NCBI GenBank assembly: GCA_022826485.1
Contig: JAJDUU010000009.1
Location: 1-64,000 of the forward strand
DNA: 64,000 nt
Direction of reading: 5' to 3'
DNA from: Chloroflexota bacterium
Lineage (GTDB): Bacteria > Chloroflexota > UBA11872
How positions within the stretch are numbered: the first letter of the stretch is position 1; every line of letters starts with the position of its first letter. Made by a program: the position numbers and the translations under genes. Below the pieces are notes generated by a model. That model ran no database searches. It was not told where the DNA came from and was given only the letters and a program-made list of their open reading frames with translations. Shown in pieces: positions 19,046 to 29,788 of this stretch.

Positions 19046-19060
19046 AGGTCTGAAACGATG

Positions 19061-21709
19061 CTAGGCGCGCTGTCGGAAGCGCGGCAGGCGGCGCAGCGAA
19101 CGAAGCGCCGTACGCAGCGATTCTACACGCTCCCGAAGCTGTTCCCAGACCTCACGCGGCGTGCCCCGAACCCGGCGCACGCCGACGTCGGCAACGGCGC
19201 ACAGCAGGCCAAGCGTGAGAAACAGCGGCCATCCGAGCGGCTGCCCCCCGGGCGTGGCGCGCAGGGCGGTGCGCGCGAGGTCCGTTGGCGTCTCGACCAT
19301 TTCGCCCCCGGTGGCCGCCGCGATGCGGCGCAGCGTGGCCATGTCCGGCTCGATGCTGCGAAACTCCGCCCGCGCCGGAACCACGAGCGATGTCTGGCTG
19401 CTCGCGACGAGCGCGCCGTCGGCCCGTTGCTCGATCCGGACCTCGTAGACGCCGGGCGGAGGACTGGCCGTGTCGAGGGTGTAGCGGCCGGGCGCCGTCT
19501 GGCCGGCGACGAACTCCAGCGTCCGACCCTCCGGAGAGATCAGCCGCACGGTGGTGTCGAGCCCGTTCCGGAAGCTCCCGTCAGCCTCGAGCGAGTCGAT
19601 GGTGATCGTGGTGCGCTCGGCCGATGCCTCCACGGCCGGAAAGAGACCCTCCGCGAGCGTCCCGTCGGGCGGCGGCATGACCCAATCCACCGCCTGGCGC
19701 AGATAGGCGCCGAACATGGGCCATTGGGACCATTCCGCGGCCCAATTCCCACCCAGATCCGAGGTCCAGGCCACGGCGCGACCGAGGCCAAACTGCCACT
19801 GCGCCAGGATTGGATCGTTGCTGTCGGAGGCCAGCACGACCTCGGCGGTGGGCTTGGCTCGGGTGCGCACGTATCCAGTGAGATTGGGCAGCGCTTGCCC
19901 CTGGAGCTCGCCGGCAAATACCGGGCTTGGGGTCTGGAGCCGCGGCTGGAACTCCCGCTCGACGATGGCGAACTCGCCGGCCAACTGGGTCTCTTGGGTC
20001 AGGACCCGCGGCAGATCGCTGGCCGTGGGCGCGAAGTAGTAGCGTCCATTGCCGATCCGCGCCACATCGGCCAGCAATTCCTTGTCCGCGTCCTCCCCGA
20101 TGGCGATTGACGAGACGGTGATGTCGCGCCGGCGCATCGAGCGGGCCATGGCGTCGAAGTCGCCGCGGTGCACCTTGCCGTCCGTCAGCATGATGACGTG
20201 CTTGACCGAGGCGTCGACGCGTTGCAGTCGCTCGCGGGCGGTGTACATGGCCAGGAAGAGGTTGGTCAGCTCACCGATCTGAATGCGCTGGATGGCATCG
20301 ACGACGTTCGAAAAATCGGCGACGCTTTCCATGGCGCGGGGCGGGACGATCCACTGCGTGTCTTCGTCGAAGGCGACCACACCGATGATGTCGCCCTCGT
20401 CGAGCAGCTCCACGGCCTCCACCGCCGCCTCGATGGCCAGATCGATCTTGACCTTTTCGTCGGGCGTCTCCCGCGACATGCTCGACGATCGATCGATCAG
20501 CAGCACGATGGCCAGGCGTGGATCAGGCCGCGCCTCGGTCGGGTTCGACCAGACCGGAAGCACCTCGTCCAGCGCCGTGCCTTCATATTCCCCGGCGGCG
20601 AAGCTCGCCGGGCCGCCGGTCACCACGAGGCCGTAGCCGTCGCGCACGTAGTCCCGCAGGGACTCCATCAGGCTGGGACTCAGCGACGCCGCGGCGGTGT
20701 CGGCCATGACCACGGCGTCGAACTCCCTGAGCGCCGCGGTGTCGACGTCCTCCGGGAGGACCGGGGTGATGTCAAGTCCGGATGCCGCGAGCGCGCCCTG
20801 GACCGCGGGCGCCACGGCGTCGCCGACGAGCAGAATCGATCCCGCGGGCTGCACCCAGGTGGCTGCCTCGGCCACGTTGTTGGCACGGCGGACGTCGGCG
20901 TCTTCGAGCAGCTCCGCGCGCAGGCGGTGAAAGCCGTCGGGGAGCCCGGTGAGGTCCGTGATGAACGTCTGGCGACCGGGTCGAAGCTCGACCGGGGCGT
21001 CGCTGAGCAGGGTTGCGCCGCTCCACAGCCTGAGCCGCGCGGTTGTCAGCCGGCCCGAGACGACGGTGATCTGCGCCTGCGCCGCGGCGCCCCGGCGCAT
21101 GGCCTGGGGCGCGTCGAGCGCTTCAATGGCCAGATCGGTGCCGGCTTCACCGGCCACCGGCATGGGCGAGACGGGGATGCCGCGGGCGACGGCGGCGTTG
21201 ATCGCCGCGTCGAGATTCCCGGCCGTCGGGTTGCCGTCGGTGACGAGCACGACCCGGCCCTCACGATCCGCGGGCACCAGCGCCAAGGCCGCCGAGAGGC
21301 CCTGCGCCAGGTCGGTTGCGTCGGACGGCAACGCGGCGGTGAGGGCCGGGGCCTCCTCCAAGCGATCGGGTGAGGCCAGCACCGCGGCGCGACCGGCGAA
21401 TTGGACCACGCCCACCGGAGTGTCCGCGCTGAATGCCCGGGCAAAGTCTTCGACCTGCCCCATGACAAGCGTCTGATGGGCGAGCGGCACGCTGGCCGAG
21501 GTGTCAACCGCGAAGACGGTGACCGGTGGTCCGCTGCCGCCCCCAGGCCCGGCCAGCGCGAGCACGATAGCCGCGATGGCGACCGCGCGCAGAACCGCGG
21601 CAATGGACGTGCGCCGGCGCGAGAGCCGGGCCCGGCTCGCGTGCGTCATCCAGACGCTGAGCGGGATGAGCGCCAGAAACGCGAGCAGCCAGATGCGGTC
21701 CAGCGTCAT
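19061..21709 (-). CDS. Large membrane-anchored VWA-domain protein
   Basis: About 882 aa from ATG 21709 (MTLDRIWLLAFLALIPL), 4 nt after the preceding stop. Two N-terminal membrane segments, then a VWA-like domain with MIDAS DTSAS (residues about 65-70), an intermediate Rossmann-like region (ILLVGDAVAPAV; GLVVTGGPASF) as in glutamine-amidotransferase-like VWA proteins, then a second VWA domain with DRSSSMS and LTDGKVH. A C-terminal membrane segment (WPLFLTLGLLCAVADVGV) is followed by a basic tail. It is the last gene of a MoxR-DUF58-VWA cluster, which in other bacteria acts in envelope or stress functions with a MoxR AAA chaperone. Confidence 0.85.
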   Translation of the reverse strand: MTLDRIWLLAFLALIPLSVWMTHASRARLSRRRTSIAAVLRAVAIAAIVLALAGPGGGSGPPVTVFAVDTSASVPLAHQTLVMGQVEDFARAFSADTPVGVVQFAGRAAVLASPDRLEEAPALTAALPSDATDLAQGLSAALALVPADREGRVVLVTDGNPTAGNLDAAINAAVARGIPVSPMPVAGEAGTDLAIEALDAPQAMRRGAAAQAQITVVSGRLTTARLRLWSGATLLSDAPVELRPGRQTFITDLTGLPDGFHRLRAELLEDADVRRANNVAEAATWVQPAGSILLVGDAVAPAVQGALAASGLDITPVLPEDVDTAALREFDAVVMADTAAASLSPSLMESLRDYVRDGYGLVVTGGPASFAAGEYEGTALDEVLPVWSNPTEARPDPRLAIVLLIDRSSSMSRETPDEKVKIDLAIEAAVEAVELLDEGDIIGVVAFDEDTQWIVPPRAMESVADFSNVVDAIQRIQIGELTNLFLAMYTARERLQRVDASVKHVIMLTDGKVHRGDFDAMARSMRRRDITVSSIAIGEDADKELLADVARIGNGRYYFAPTASDLPRVLTQETQLAGEFAIVEREFQPRLQTPSPVFAGELQGQALPNLTGYVRTRAKPTAEVVLASDSNDPILAQWQFGLGRAVAWTSDLGGNWAAEWSQWPMFGAYLRQAVDWVMPPPDGTLAEGLFPAVEASAERTTITIDSLEADGSFRNGLDTTVRLISPEGRTLEFVAGQTAPGRYTLDTASPPPGVYEVRIEQRADGALVASSQTSLVVPARAEFRSIEPDMATLRRIAAATGGEMVETPTDLARTALRATPGGQPLGWPLFLTLGLLCAVADVGVRRVRGTPREVWEQLRERVESLRTALRSLRRLPRFRQRA

Positions 21710-21713
21710 GGCG

Positions 21714-23552
21714 CTAGCGAAGCCCACGCACGCGGTGGAACCACCACCACTCGGCGATCAGGAAGAACAATGCCAGCGCGGCTAGGATCGGCCAGAGTTC
21801 GAAGGATTCCGGCACGCCCGCGGTTGCGCCGGCGGCAGGCGACGCGGCGCCCGTCATCGTCTGTGCGAATCCGGCGCCGACCTCGCCCTCGGGCGGCTCG
21901 ACCACCAAGCGCGTCTGCGCCAGCACCTCGCCCTCGCGGTATTGCCGCACCACATAGGTGCCGATCTCTCGCACATCGAGCATCGCGGGAGCGGTGACCG
22001 GGAAATCCGATCGAGCACCGCTTGGATGCACCACGGCCAGCTCGTCGGCCTGCGGATGCGCGATCAATTGCGCCGGCCGGTCGGGCGTGAGCGGCAGGTC
22101 GTCGCCGCGGGGATTGAACGGATCGGACCACTGCAGGACGTTGCTCCAGAACACCGGATACCAGGGCGCGATGGTGGCGCTCGGGGCCAGCAGATCGAGC
22201 CCAATGAGCACCAGCCGCTTGCGCTGCACGACGCCGTGGGCGAGCACGGCGCCACCGTCGACGTCCAGGTCCACGGCAAGCTCGGGCGGCGCCCGATAGC
22301 GCCGGGTCTGGGAGAGGGCCATATCCAGGGGGTCCACGTGTCGGAGGAGCGCGCTGTCCCGGGCGGCGCGGGGCGCCGATTCCAATGCGGGCAGCTCTTG
22401 CACGCCGAGCGCCTCGATATCCGGCGGACCCACCAGCACCACCGAGGTGTTGGGCAAGATCTCGGGCAGCCATCCCTGGAACACGTAGATGTCGTGCGGG
22501 CGCTCGGTGTCGAACTCGGCCGGGGTACCTGCCGCGGCCGTGACCCTGGCCGTCGCTTGCAGGGCGCGAACGATCGGCTCGGTTTCCTCGCCGACAACCA
22601 GGACGCGGAGGTTCCGCGGATCGCTCAACTCCGCGAACGCGGTGTTGTCGAGCGCCAGACCGTCGCCATCGCGCACGACGGTGGCCGAATAGCCGGGCGC
22701 CGCGCCGAGATCGTCGATGAGCAGGGTTTCACGGGCGCGGGGCGCGATGGTCAGTTGGCGTTCGGCAACGCCGATGCCGGCGGCCTCGATGCGCACGGCA
22801 ACGTCGGCCGCGCGCGTGCCATCGTTGCGGACCACAACCAGACCCTGGACGCCGCGCGCCTCGGCGAATTCACGGCGTACCGCGAACTGCTCCAGGGCCA
22901 CGTTGGCCGCGTCCCCGGCCACGATGAACGCCGTCACGTCGGCGTAGGCGCGGCCCGGCGGCAGCTCGAAGGCGCCGTCGCTGAACAACGCGACCATGCC
23001 GCCGGCGGCGGGCGGCGCCAGGGACAGCGCGATGTCCAGGGTGGCCGGGATCGCGCCCTCGGCGGCGGTTGGCCGAATGCCGTCGATCGCGGCCTCGATC
23101 TCGAAGCGGTTGGCGCTTTGCGTCACCAGGGGCCGCGGCGCGCCCCCGGCGCTGAGCACCGACACGCGCACGTCGGCGGGCAACTCGCGCACGAACCCGA
23201 TGGCCTGATCCTTGGCGGCTTCGATCCGGGGGCGGCCCACGTCGTCGATCTGCATGGACATGGACGCGTCCACGACCACCGCCACCGGCGGTCCAACCGC
23301 CCGCGTGCTCGTGCATTCCGGCCGCGCTAGCGCCAAAGCGAGGGCGGCGACGACAAGCAGTTGCAGAATCAGCAGCAGGTGGCGCTTGAGCCAGTCGAGC
23401 CACGATTCGTCGCGCTCACGCTGAAGCGTCCGCTGCCACAGCAGCAGCGAAGCCACGGCCAGGCGTTGCCGCTTGGGCCGGAGGAGATAGAACAGGCCGA
23501 TGAGCGCCATGAGCGCCAGCCATCCGAACGCGAGCGGCGCGGCCCAGGTCAT
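21714..23552 (-). CDS. BatA-type VWA membrane protein
   Basis: 612 aa from ATG 23552 (MTWAAPLAFGWLALMALIG), which overlaps the DUF58 stop (ATGA). The N-terminus has the BatA arrangement: membrane segment, basic RPKRQRLAVASLLLWQRTL, a second membrane segment LLLILQLLVVAALALALARPE, then a VWA domain with MIDAS-like DASMSM. The middle holds beta-rich repeats (LVVVRNDGTRAADVAVRI) and the end a single membrane anchor (ILAALALFFLIAEWWWFHR). Most of the protein is predicted outside the membrane. Likely works with the adjacent MoxR ATPase. Confidence 0.85.
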   Translation of the reverse strand: MTWAAPLAFGWLALMALIGLFYLLRPKRQRLAVASLLLWQRTLQRERDESWLDWLKRHLLLILQLLVVAALALALARPECTSTRAVGPPVAVVVDASMSMQIDDVGRPRIEAAKDQAIGFVRELPADVRVSVLSAGGAPRPLVTQSANRFEIEAAIDGIRPTAAEGAIPATLDIALSLAPPAAGGMVALFSDGAFELPPGRAYADVTAFIVAGDAANVALEQFAVRREFAEARGVQGLVVVRNDGTRAADVAVRIEAAGIGVAERQLTIAPRARETLLIDDLGAAPGYSATVVRDGDGLALDNTAFAELSDPRNLRVLVVGEETEPIVRALQATARVTAAAGTPAEFDTERPHDIYVFQGWLPEILPNTSVVLVGPPDIEALGVQELPALESAPRAARDSALLRHVDPLDMALSQTRRYRAPPELAVDLDVDGGAVLAHGVVQRKRLVLIGLDLLAPSATIAPWYPVFWSNVLQWSDPFNPRGDDLPLTPDRPAQLIAHPQADELAVVHPSGARSDFPVTAPAMLDVREIGTYVVRQYREGEVLAQTRLVVEPPEGEVGAGFAQTMTGAASPAAGATAGVPESFELWPILAALALFFLIAEWWWFHRVRGLR

Positions 23553-24442
23553 GCCAGCACGCGGTGCGCCCGCAGTCGCCGGAGGAGCACCTCCTCGACC
23601 GACCAGTCCGACTCGATGGGGATGTAGCGCACATGCCGCCGGTGGCAGAACGCCTGCATGTCGTTGATCCACTCCGCCACGGTGGCCCGAAAGGCCGCCA
23701 GGAGCGCCGAGTCGCCGTAGAGCTCGAGGCTGGCGCCACTCTCGACATCAACGAGCTCGACCTCTTCGGCGAAGTCCGCCTGCACGCCCTGCCCGTCGAG
23801 CACGTGAATGACGACGAGCTCATGGCCTCGCTCGACGAGCATGCCGATGGCCTGGGTGGCGTCGTCGGCGAGCAGGTCGGATATCAGCACGGCCACGCCG
23901 TGCGGCCCGCCGCGGGCGGCATGGTCGCGCGCCGACGCCTCCAGGCGGGTGGGGCCTTCAGGTGACGAGGATTCGAGAAAGTCGTAGAAGCGGCCCGCCG
24001 CCGCGCGGCCCTGCTGAGCCGGAAAGTGATGCTGGGCATCGCCGCCGATGAGCGTTGCGGCCAGATAGTCGTGGCTGGTGAGCGCCACCCAACCGAGCGC
24101 CGCCGCCAGACGCTGAGCGATTTCGAACTTCGGCGGCCTGCCGGTGGCCATGGACGCGCTCGCATCCAGGAACAGGTGGACGACGAGCGTCTCCTCGGAT
24201 TCGCGGACCTTTACGAATAGCTCGTCGCTGCGGGCGTAAACGTTCCAGTCGATTTGCCGGAAATCGTCACCCGGCGTGTAAGACCGATAGTCGGCGAACT
24301 CGATGGACGAGCCGGACTTGCGGCTCCGGCGGCCACCCGTATGTAGATGTCCGTGGGGCCGATTGGAGACGACGGTGAGGCGCTCGAGCTGGGCGCGCAG
24401 TCCGACCTCCGGAGCGAAGGCCGGTCCGGCCCGCCGGGCCAC
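23549..24442 (-). CDS. DUF58 domain protein
   Basis: 297 aa, soluble. Hallmark DUF58 segment RRSRKSGSSIEFADYRSYTPGDDFRQIDWNVYAR, followed by a VWA-like fold with VHLFLDASASM and AVLISDL. Starts at GTG 24442, 6 nt after the MoxR stop, and overlaps the next gene. In this widespread gene pairing DUF58 is the standard companion of a MoxR ATPase; the molecular role is not settled. Confidence 0.92.
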   Translation of the reverse strand: MARRAGPAFAPEVGLRAQLERLTVVSNRPHGHLHTGGRRSRKSGSSIEFADYRSYTPGDDFRQIDWNVYARSDELFVKVRESEETLVVHLFLDASASMATGRPPKFEIAQRLAAALGWVALTSHDYLAATLIGGDAQHHFPAQQGRAAAGRFYDFLESSSPEGPTRLEASARDHAARGGPHGVAVLISDLLADDATQAIGMLVERGHELVVIHVLDGQGVQADFAEEVELVDVESGASLELYGDSALLAAFRATVAEWINDMQAFCHRRHVRYIPIESDWSVEEVLLRRLRAHRVLA

Positions 24443-24448
24443 GCTGCC

Positions 24449-25447
<999 letters not shown>

Positions 25448-25456
25448 GCTGGCACC

Positions 25457-27013
25457 CTACGGCGTGGAGAAGTAGCGGTCGAGGAGGATTTGCCGGTCCG
25501 CCGGCAGCGCGCGGCTCATGTCGGGACGCCCCACCGCCGTGCCGCGATTTCCGGCCGACGGCTCGAACTCGCGCGACACGTCGGTGCCCAGCTCGAGCAC
25601 GGGCCGCATGACGGTCTCCTGGCCCTCGGCGGTCGGATCGATGGGCACGGTTTCGAGCTGGCCCTGGGCGTCCAGGCGTTGATCGGCGGCCAGGCCCTCG
25701 ATGTTGGCGGGAACCTCCTGGCCCTCGGCGGCCGAGCCGCCCAGACCGCCACCTGCGCCCGCCCCCTGATCGAGCATGGCCGCGTTGCCGTCACCGGCCA
25801 TACCGCCCTCGCCCGACATTGCGGCGTCATCCAGCGCGGACTCGCCGGGCAGTCCGGCGCCCGCCCCGGTATCGGCGAGCATTTCGGCCAGCTCGGATTC
25901 GAGGGCCGCAAGCTCCTGCTGCATGGCCGTGTTGCCAGCTACCGATTCCTCGACGGCTTCAAGCATGCTGGCCAGCTCCTCGAAGCTGGAGCGGGCATCG
26001 CTGAGGCGACCGCTCTCCAGGGCGTCGGCCAGGTCTTGCAGCGGCTCGGCCAGGCGCGGATCCGCGGCAGCGGCCGCGGCGGATTCGCCGAAGCGCTCGC
26101 CAAGCTCCTCGCGCTGGGCCGAGCTCAACTGCGAAAGCTCGGCGGCGAGGCGGCGGAGCTCCGCCGCGGCAGCGGCGTACTCGCGATTGCCAAGCTCGCG
26201 GCCGAGCCGCCGTCCCTCGTCCGACAGACGGAGGTGCTGTGAGGCTTCATTGAGGGCTTGCTCCGCCGCCCCGGTTTCGGGGTCCATCTGGGCGCGCAGC
26301 TCGTCGATGGCGGCCTGCATGCGCTCGATCTCGGCGGCGGTGGCCGGATCGATCGCAGTCGCCGAATCCCCCGGCGCCGCTGCAGCCGGAGCCGCGCCAT
26401 CCGAGAGTTCGGCGCTCCCCGACTCGAGGGCCAGCGGCGGGTTGATCGTGCGCCAGAACGGGCTGAGCGCGAGCACCGCCACCCAGCCCGCAAGGGCGAC
26501 GGCCGCCAGCGCCAGGACCAGGAGGTCGCGCCTGGCGACGCCGTAGGGCATGGCGCGACCGGGATTGAGCCGGTCCGCCGCCTCCAGCGCGTCGGCGTGC
26601 TGCAACTCGCGCACGTCGGGATCGACGTTGCGAAGCTCGGCGATAGCCGTCGAAAGACGCTCGTGCAAACCCGCGCGGTGGTCGTAGGCCAGCGCGACGT
26701 CGTGGGGCGCCGGCACATGGAGCGTGACCGCGCCCAGGACGGCCACACCGGCCAGCGCGAGGGCAACGCCGGACGGGATCAGAAGGTCGGGGCCGCCAAG
26801 CCATGCGGCCGGGACGGCGATGATGAGCGCGCCGGCGATGACCACGGCGACCAGGCGCGGCACCAGGGCCAGCGCGCGGGCGCGTTGGCGGCGGCGCGCC
26901 AACTGCAGCAGCCGCAGGCCGAGCGCCTTCCGGCCGTAGGCCGTCCCGCGAAAGCTGGGCCGCGGCAGCGCGAAGCCCGACCAGGCCGCCCGGCGAGCGC
27001 TGGCGTTGATCAT
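25457..27013 (-). CDS. Membrane protein with long Ala/Glu-rich helical region
   Basis: 518 aa from ATG 27013 (MINASARRAAW). Two close N-terminal membrane segments (LVAVVIAGALIIAVPAAWLGG; IPSGVALALAGVAVLGAVTL) and a third near residue 175-195 (LLVLALAAVALAGWVAVLAL). It continues as a long acidic, alanine-rich helical or coiled-coil stretch (IERMQAAIDELRAQ, AELRRLAAELSQLSS, LESELAEMLADT), then a Gly/Ala-rich linker and a short conserved-looking tail (LPADRQILLDRYF). Similar proteins precede MoxR in several phyla. The helical part probably faces the periplasm, but the topology is not certain. First gene of the MoxR cluster. Confidence 0.75.
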   Translation of the reverse strand: MINASARRAAWSGFALPRPSFRGTAYGRKALGLRLLQLARRRQRARALALVPRLVAVVIAGALIIAVPAAWLGGPDLLIPSGVALALAGVAVLGAVTLHVPAPHDVALAYDHRAGLHERLSTAIAELRNVDPDVRELQHADALEAADRLNPGRAMPYGVARRDLLVLALAAVALAGWVAVLALSPFWRTINPPLALESGSAELSDGAAPAAAAPGDSATAIDPATAAEIERMQAAIDELRAQMDPETGAAEQALNEASQHLRLSDEGRRLGRELGNREYAAAAAELRRLAAELSQLSSAQREELGERFGESAAAAAADPRLAEPLQDLADALESGRLSDARSSFEELASMLEAVEESVAGNTAMQQELAALESELAEMLADTGAGAGLPGESALDDAAMSGEGGMAGDGNAAMLDQGAGAGGGLGGSAAEGQEVPANIEGLAADQRLDAQGQLETVPIDPTAEGQETVMRPVLELGTDVSREFEPSAGNRGTAVGRPDMSRALPADRQILLDRYFSTP

Positions 27014-27083
27014 CCGAACTCCGGTCGATGCCGGGCGTGCGGCGCGCCGCGGACGACCGCTGCCGCGCGGGCCGGACACACGC

Positions 27084-27102
27084 CCTGCCCCGGCGGGGCA
27101 GG
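27084..27102. terminator. GC-rich hairpin after recN
   Basis: CCTGCCCC-GGC-GGGGCAGG, an 8-bp perfect stem in the 100-bp gap between recN and the coiled-coil gene on the same strand. No T-tract follows, so termination is uncertain; it may separate the two transcription units. Confidence 0.45.
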
Positions 27103-27113
27103 TAGCAGGGAGC

Positions 27114-28889
27114 CTAGCATCGGCTCACGGCCGCCTCTGTAGCGTATCCGTCGGATCGGTCGGCCTGGCCGGCGTCCTTCCACGCCGTCGCGTCGGCCAA
27201 CAGATCGCGCGCCACGCGCCGGCCGGCGGACGTGCGGCTGCCGCCCATGGCCGCGATTTCCTCGACCACGGCATCACGGTCGAGCCGTCGCACGTTGGTG
27301 ATCGTGCCCGCCGCCCCCTCGCGCTTCTCCACCACGAAGTGCGTGTCGGCGAAGGCGGCGACCGATGGCAGGTGGGTCACGCACAAGACCTGGTGGGCCT
27401 GCGCCAACCTGGCCAGCTTTTGCCCGACGACGTCGCCGCTGCGACCGCCCACGCCCACGTCGATCTCGTCGAAGATCAGCGTCAGCGTCTCGTCGGCGGC
27501 GGCGAGCGCCGACTTGAGCCCGAGAAGAATGCGCGACATCTCCCCGCCGGACGCAACCGCGGCCAGCGGCCGCACCGGCTGCCCGCGGTTTACGCTGAGT
27601 TGCATCTCGCCCGCGTCCACGCCCGTTCGATCGAACGCCACCGGCTCCTCGCCAGCGTCGATCACCAGCCCAGCGGGATCGGGCCGCGTGTCCAGCGGAA
27701 ACTCCACGGCGGCGTCGGGCAGGTTCAGCTCCGCGAGCTCGGCGGCGATCACACGCGTCAGCCGTCTGGCGGCGGCCAAGCGATGCGCCCGGAGGTCGGT
27801 CGCGGCGCGCGCGAGGTCAGTTTCGAGCGCGGCTTGCTCGGCGGCGAGTCCGCGCCGCCGGTCGTCGGCGGCCCCCAGCTCCGCCAGCTGCCGACGGGCG
27901 TCGTCGGCAAACGCCAACACATCGGCCAGCGAGTCGCCGTACTTGCGCTTGAGCGTGTCGAGCAGGTCGAGCCGCGCGTTGATTTCCTCCAGCCGGGCCG
28001 GATCCGATTGGATGTCGGCGGCATATGCGGCAATGGACTGCGCCGCGTCCGAAATGACGGCCTGCGCCTCGGCGATCTGATCCGCCGCGGGCTTTACCGC
28101 CGGATCGAGGTCGGCGATCTCGGCGAGGGCCGCCATCGCCTCGCCCAGGCGGTCCACCGCCGCCCCGGCGTCGTCGCCCGTCAGGAGCCGCTCGGAGGCG
28201 CCGGCCAACTCGCGCAGGCGCTGCGCGTTGGCCAGTACCTGACGTTCGACGCGCAGCGCCTCGTCTTCGTCGACCGACAGGCCCGCGCCGTCGATCTCGT
28301 TGATTTGAAACGACAGCAGGTCGATCAGACGCGCGGTCTCGCGGGCGTCCCGCCGCAGCTCCGCGTCTTCGGCCTCGAGGGCGCGCCAGCGATCGACGAG
28401 TTGCGCGACCGCCTGGCGCTGGCCGGCATGACCGCCGTAGCGATCGAGGTATTCAAGCTGACGCGAGGCGCGAAAGAGCGACTGGTGCTCAACCTGCCCG
28501 TGGATGTCGATCAGCTGCGGTCCCAGCTCGGCGAGGGCTCGCACCGGCACGGCGCGTCCGTTGACACGCGCCACCGAGCGCGCCACGCCGTCGACGACGA
28601 CCTCGCGGGAGATGAGCAGCGACTCGTCGGATTCGATGCCATACGCCTCCAGCGTGGCGGAAAGGGCGGCGCCGGCCGGCGGCGCGAAGACGCCGTCCAC
28701 GTAGGCCGCCTTGGCGCCGGCGCGCACGTCTTCGGGCCGGGCGCGGCGACCGAGCAGCAGGTCGATTGCGTCGATGAGAATCGACTTGCCCGCACCGGTT
28801 TCACCGGTGAAGACGTTGAATCCCGGCTCGAGCGCAAGCTCGACCGCGTCGATCAGGGCCAGATTCTGCACGCGCAGCCGGAGCAGCAC
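27114..28889 (-). CDS. recN: DNA repair protein RecN
   Basis: SMC-like ATPase that acts at double-strand breaks. 591 aa from GTG 28889 (LLRLRVQNLALIDAVELALEPG), 5 nt after the nadK stop; the track start at 30020 reads antisense through nadK and tlyA. Walker A FTGETGAGKSIL, long coiled-coil middle, signature PLAAVASGGEMSRILLGLK, and Walker B LIFDEIDVGVGG. The C-terminus is about 30 residues longer than usual (DATAWKDAGQADRSDGYAT), otherwise standard. Part of the tlyA-nadK-recN operon, a very common arrangement. Confidence 0.96.
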   Translation of the reverse strand: MLLRLRVQNLALIDAVELALEPGFNVFTGETGAGKSILIDAIDLLLGRRARPEDVRAGAKAAYVDGVFAPPAGAALSATLEAYGIESDESLLISREVVVDGVARSVARVNGRAVPVRALAELGPQLIDIHGQVEHQSLFRASRQLEYLDRYGGHAGQRQAVAQLVDRWRALEAEDAELRRDARETARLIDLLSFQINEIDGAGLSVDEDEALRVERQVLANAQRLRELAGASERLLTGDDAGAAVDRLGEAMAALAEIADLDPAVKPAADQIAEAQAVISDAAQSIAAYAADIQSDPARLEEINARLDLLDTLKRKYGDSLADVLAFADDARRQLAELGAADDRRRGLAAEQAALETDLARAATDLRAHRLAAARRLTRVIAAELAELNLPDAAVEFPLDTRPDPAGLVIDAGEEPVAFDRTGVDAGEMQLSVNRGQPVRPLAAVASGGEMSRILLGLKSALAAADETLTLIFDEIDVGVGGRSGDVVGQKLARLAQAHQVLCVTHLPSVAAFADTHFVVEKREGAAGTITNVRRLDRDAVVEEIAAMGGSRTSAGRRVARDLLADATAWKDAGQADRSDGYATEAAVSRC

Positions 28890-28894
28890 GCGAC

Positions 28895-29758
28895 CTAGGC
28901 GTCCGAGTTCGAGGGCCGCGCCAGCTGATGGGGAACGCGCCAGCGCAGCTTCTCGGCCAGCGTGGCATAGAAGTAGGTGCGCGATTGCACCCGCGCGAAC
29001 TGCGCGATGTGCTCGGATGCGCGGCACACCACGCGGTCGCCGGCGTCCAGCAAGTATTGGGTCTGGCCGTCGATCGACAACGTGGCCTCGTGGGTGGTGC
29101 GCACGCCGATGTCGATGGTGACGTCCCGCCCCACGACGATCGAGTTGGCCGGCGTGAGGAACGGCGCGATGGGAGTGACGACAAGCTCGCGGACCTCGGG
29201 GTGCAGGATCGGTCCTCCAGCGGCCTGGGTGTAGCCGGTGGTGCCGGTGGGCGCCGCCACGATCACGCCGTCGGCGGTGTAGGTGGTGAGCTCGGCGTCG
29301 TCGATGCGCACCTCGATCTCGATGACCCGGGCGATGCGTCCGCGGCCCACCACCACGTCGCCGGCGGCAATGCCGCGAGCCTCGGCGCCGCCGGCGCCGG
29401 TGTGGGTCCAGTCGATGAGCAGCCGGGGCTCGATCCAATAGCCGCCCGCCACGAGGTCCGGGAGGCACGCGTCGAGGTCGGCGCCGCTGAATTCCGTGAG
29501 AAACCCGATGCGTCCGTAGTTGACGCCGGCACAGGGCACGCCATAGGGGGCCGCCGTGCGCGCGGCGCGCAGCACGGTGCCGTCGCCGCCGAAGGTCAGA
29601 ACGAGATCGGAGCCCTCGATCGGGTCCGGCATGTCGACGATTTCGAACGACGACGACGCCCAGGCATCGACGCCAAGCTCTCCGAGCCGCTCGCGAACGC
29701 GGTCCGCATGGCGAACCGACGCGGCGATATGAGGTTGGTACAGCAATCCAACGCGCAT
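28895..29758 (-). CDS. nadK: NAD kinase
   Basis: Phosphorylates NAD to NADP. 287 aa from ATG 29758 (MRVGLLYQPHI); the GTG at 29785 would add nine residues. GGDGT motif in LTFGGDGTVLRAA, and the second conserved segment reads VIVAAPTGTTGYTQAAGGP, a slight variation on the usual GSTAYSLSAGGP. Between tlyA (30 nt upstream) and recN. Confidence 0.93.
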   Translation of the reverse strand: MRVGLLYQPHIAASVRHADRVRERLGELGVDAWASSSFEIVDMPDPIEGSDLVLTFGGDGTVLRAARTAAPYGVPCAGVNYGRIGFLTEFSGADLDACLPDLVAGGYWIEPRLLIDWTHTGAGGAEARGIAAGDVVVGRGRIARVIEIEVRIDDAELTTYTADGVIVAAPTGTTGYTQAAGGPILHPEVRELVVTPIAPFLTPANSIVVGRDVTIDIGVRTTHEATLSIDGQTQYLLDAGDRVVCRASEHIAQFARVQSRTYFYATLAEKLRWRVPHQLARPSNSDA

Positions 29759-29788
29759 GGCTGGGCCCGTGGTGGGCTTTGCCACATT

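Noticed and set aside
17843-20110. 755-aa plus-strand ORF over cca and the VWA gene
   Set aside because: Antisense composition without recognisable motifs; both minus genes are clear.
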